Part shown: piece by piece, positions 63,687 through 64,000 of the stretch | How the letters are laid out: each line of letters begins with the position of its first letter | Position numbering within the stretch: position 1 is the first letter of the stretch | Source: Rhizophlyctis rosea | Taxonomy: Eukaryota; Chytridiomycota; Chytridiomycetes; Rhizophlyctidales; Rhizophlyctidaceae | Length of the DNA stretch: 64,000 bases | NCBI GenBank assembly: GCA_027596075.1 | Contig: JADGJC010000082.1 | Location: 79,494 to 143,493, forward strand | Reading direction: 5' to 3' | The notes under the pieces: model-generated | The model's input: only the letters and a program-made list of their open reading frames with translations | The model's database searches: none | Told to the model about the DNA's origin: nothing | Translations under genes and position numbers: made by a program

Positions 63687-64000
63687 CTAAGTCCAATGTT
63701 GCATATCGGACGCGATAAATTTAGTACAATCATGCGGCGACATTTGACCAGGGTCAGGGAATACATTGCTAGCCGGTGGCACAGCTCCGGCTAAACTATC
63801 TTCATCCAGGCACGTTAAACGCGTCGTTGCACTCCTGGGGTCAATGTCTGATCTGCGAACTATGCTCTTGACTGTGGCCTCAACGTCGCGGTGACGTTGC
63901 GGCGTACGGAGGTGAGGGGAGTCGTTGATGGCGGGGGCGTTAGGGTATTGGCGATGGTAGTCGGCGCGGATGTCGGAATGGAGTTTGTCGTAAGGTTCCC
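63687..64000 (-). CDS. Partial ORF cut by the right window edge, unidentified
   Basis: Open from the edge (frame PYDKLHSDIRADYHRQYP...) to the stop at 63687, 104 codons. It is hydrophilic and charged, with no recognised domain. It may be the 5' part of the chromodomain gene or element to its left, joined by an intron, or an unrelated gene. The 5' end lies outside the window. Confidence 0.45.
   Translation of the reverse strand, partial: EPYDKLHSDIRADYHRQYPNAPAINDSPHLRTPQRHRDVEATVKSIVRRSDIDPRSATTRLTCLDEDSLAGAVPPASNVFPDPGQMSPHDCTKFIASDMQHWT

Overview
This is a gene-rich eukaryotic nuclear window, most likely from a zoosporic (flagellate) fungus of the Chytridiomycota type. The genes carry many short GT-AG introns (mostly 50-90 nt) and encode typical fungal proteins: a Pcl-type cyclin, Kre33/NAT10, Nog2, Prp2, Crc1, Mdj1, and an HsbA-like wall protein. 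A TTLL12-like protein and a BAH-domain DNMT1-type cytosine methyltransferase are also present; both are usually missing from Dikarya. The taxon is an inference; no rRNA gene lies in the window.

Layout. 0-4 kb: the 3' end of an unidentified gene, a small spliced secreted Cys-rich protein, and TTLL12. 4.5-9.5 kb: an orphan coding-looking exon, the ribosome-assembly GTPase NOG2, and a secreted HsbA-like protein. 11-17 kb: the mitochondrial carnitine carrier and the rRNA/tRNA acetyltransferase KRE33/NAT10. 17.4-20.4 kb (+): a JmjC/cupin oxygenase and a RING protein. 20.7-22.3 kb: an Old Yellow Enzyme. 22.3-25.4 kb: a gene-poor stretch. 25.4-33.7 kb (-): a kinase with a long disordered N-terminus, a J-protein of the DnaJ-X (Caj1/Djp1) class with an N-terminal zinc ribbon, and the mitochondrial DnaJ MDJ1. 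34.2-39.8 kb (-): the DNMT1-like methyltransferase. 40.5-55.5 kb (+): a MARCH-type E3 ligase, a tRNA-like element (minus strand), the splicing helicase PRP2/DHX16, a C2H2 transcription factor with an apparent 4-nt micro-exon, and the pseudouridine synthase PUS7. 55.5-60.2 kb (-): a homologue of the phage-type hydroxymethyl-dU kinase / thymine pyrophosphorylase helical family, a secreted PEBP, and a Pcl-type cyclin. 60.2-64 kb: a repeat-like gene-poor stretch ending in a chromodomain fragment that looks retroelement-derived and an ORF cut by the window edge.

Themes. Several genes serve RNA maturation and ribosome assembly (NOG2, KRE33, PUS7, PRP2), and two J-proteins lie side by side. Two genes belong to DNA-base-modification families: a cytosine-5 methyltransferase with an unusual motif IV (PDCQGFS), and, 16 kb away, a member of the HMUDK/aGPT-Pplase family known from phages with hypermodified thymine. 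That second gene is the best candidate here for an under-described function. Exon boundaries were worked out by eye from splice signals and reading-frame continuity. Where a single span is given it includes introns.
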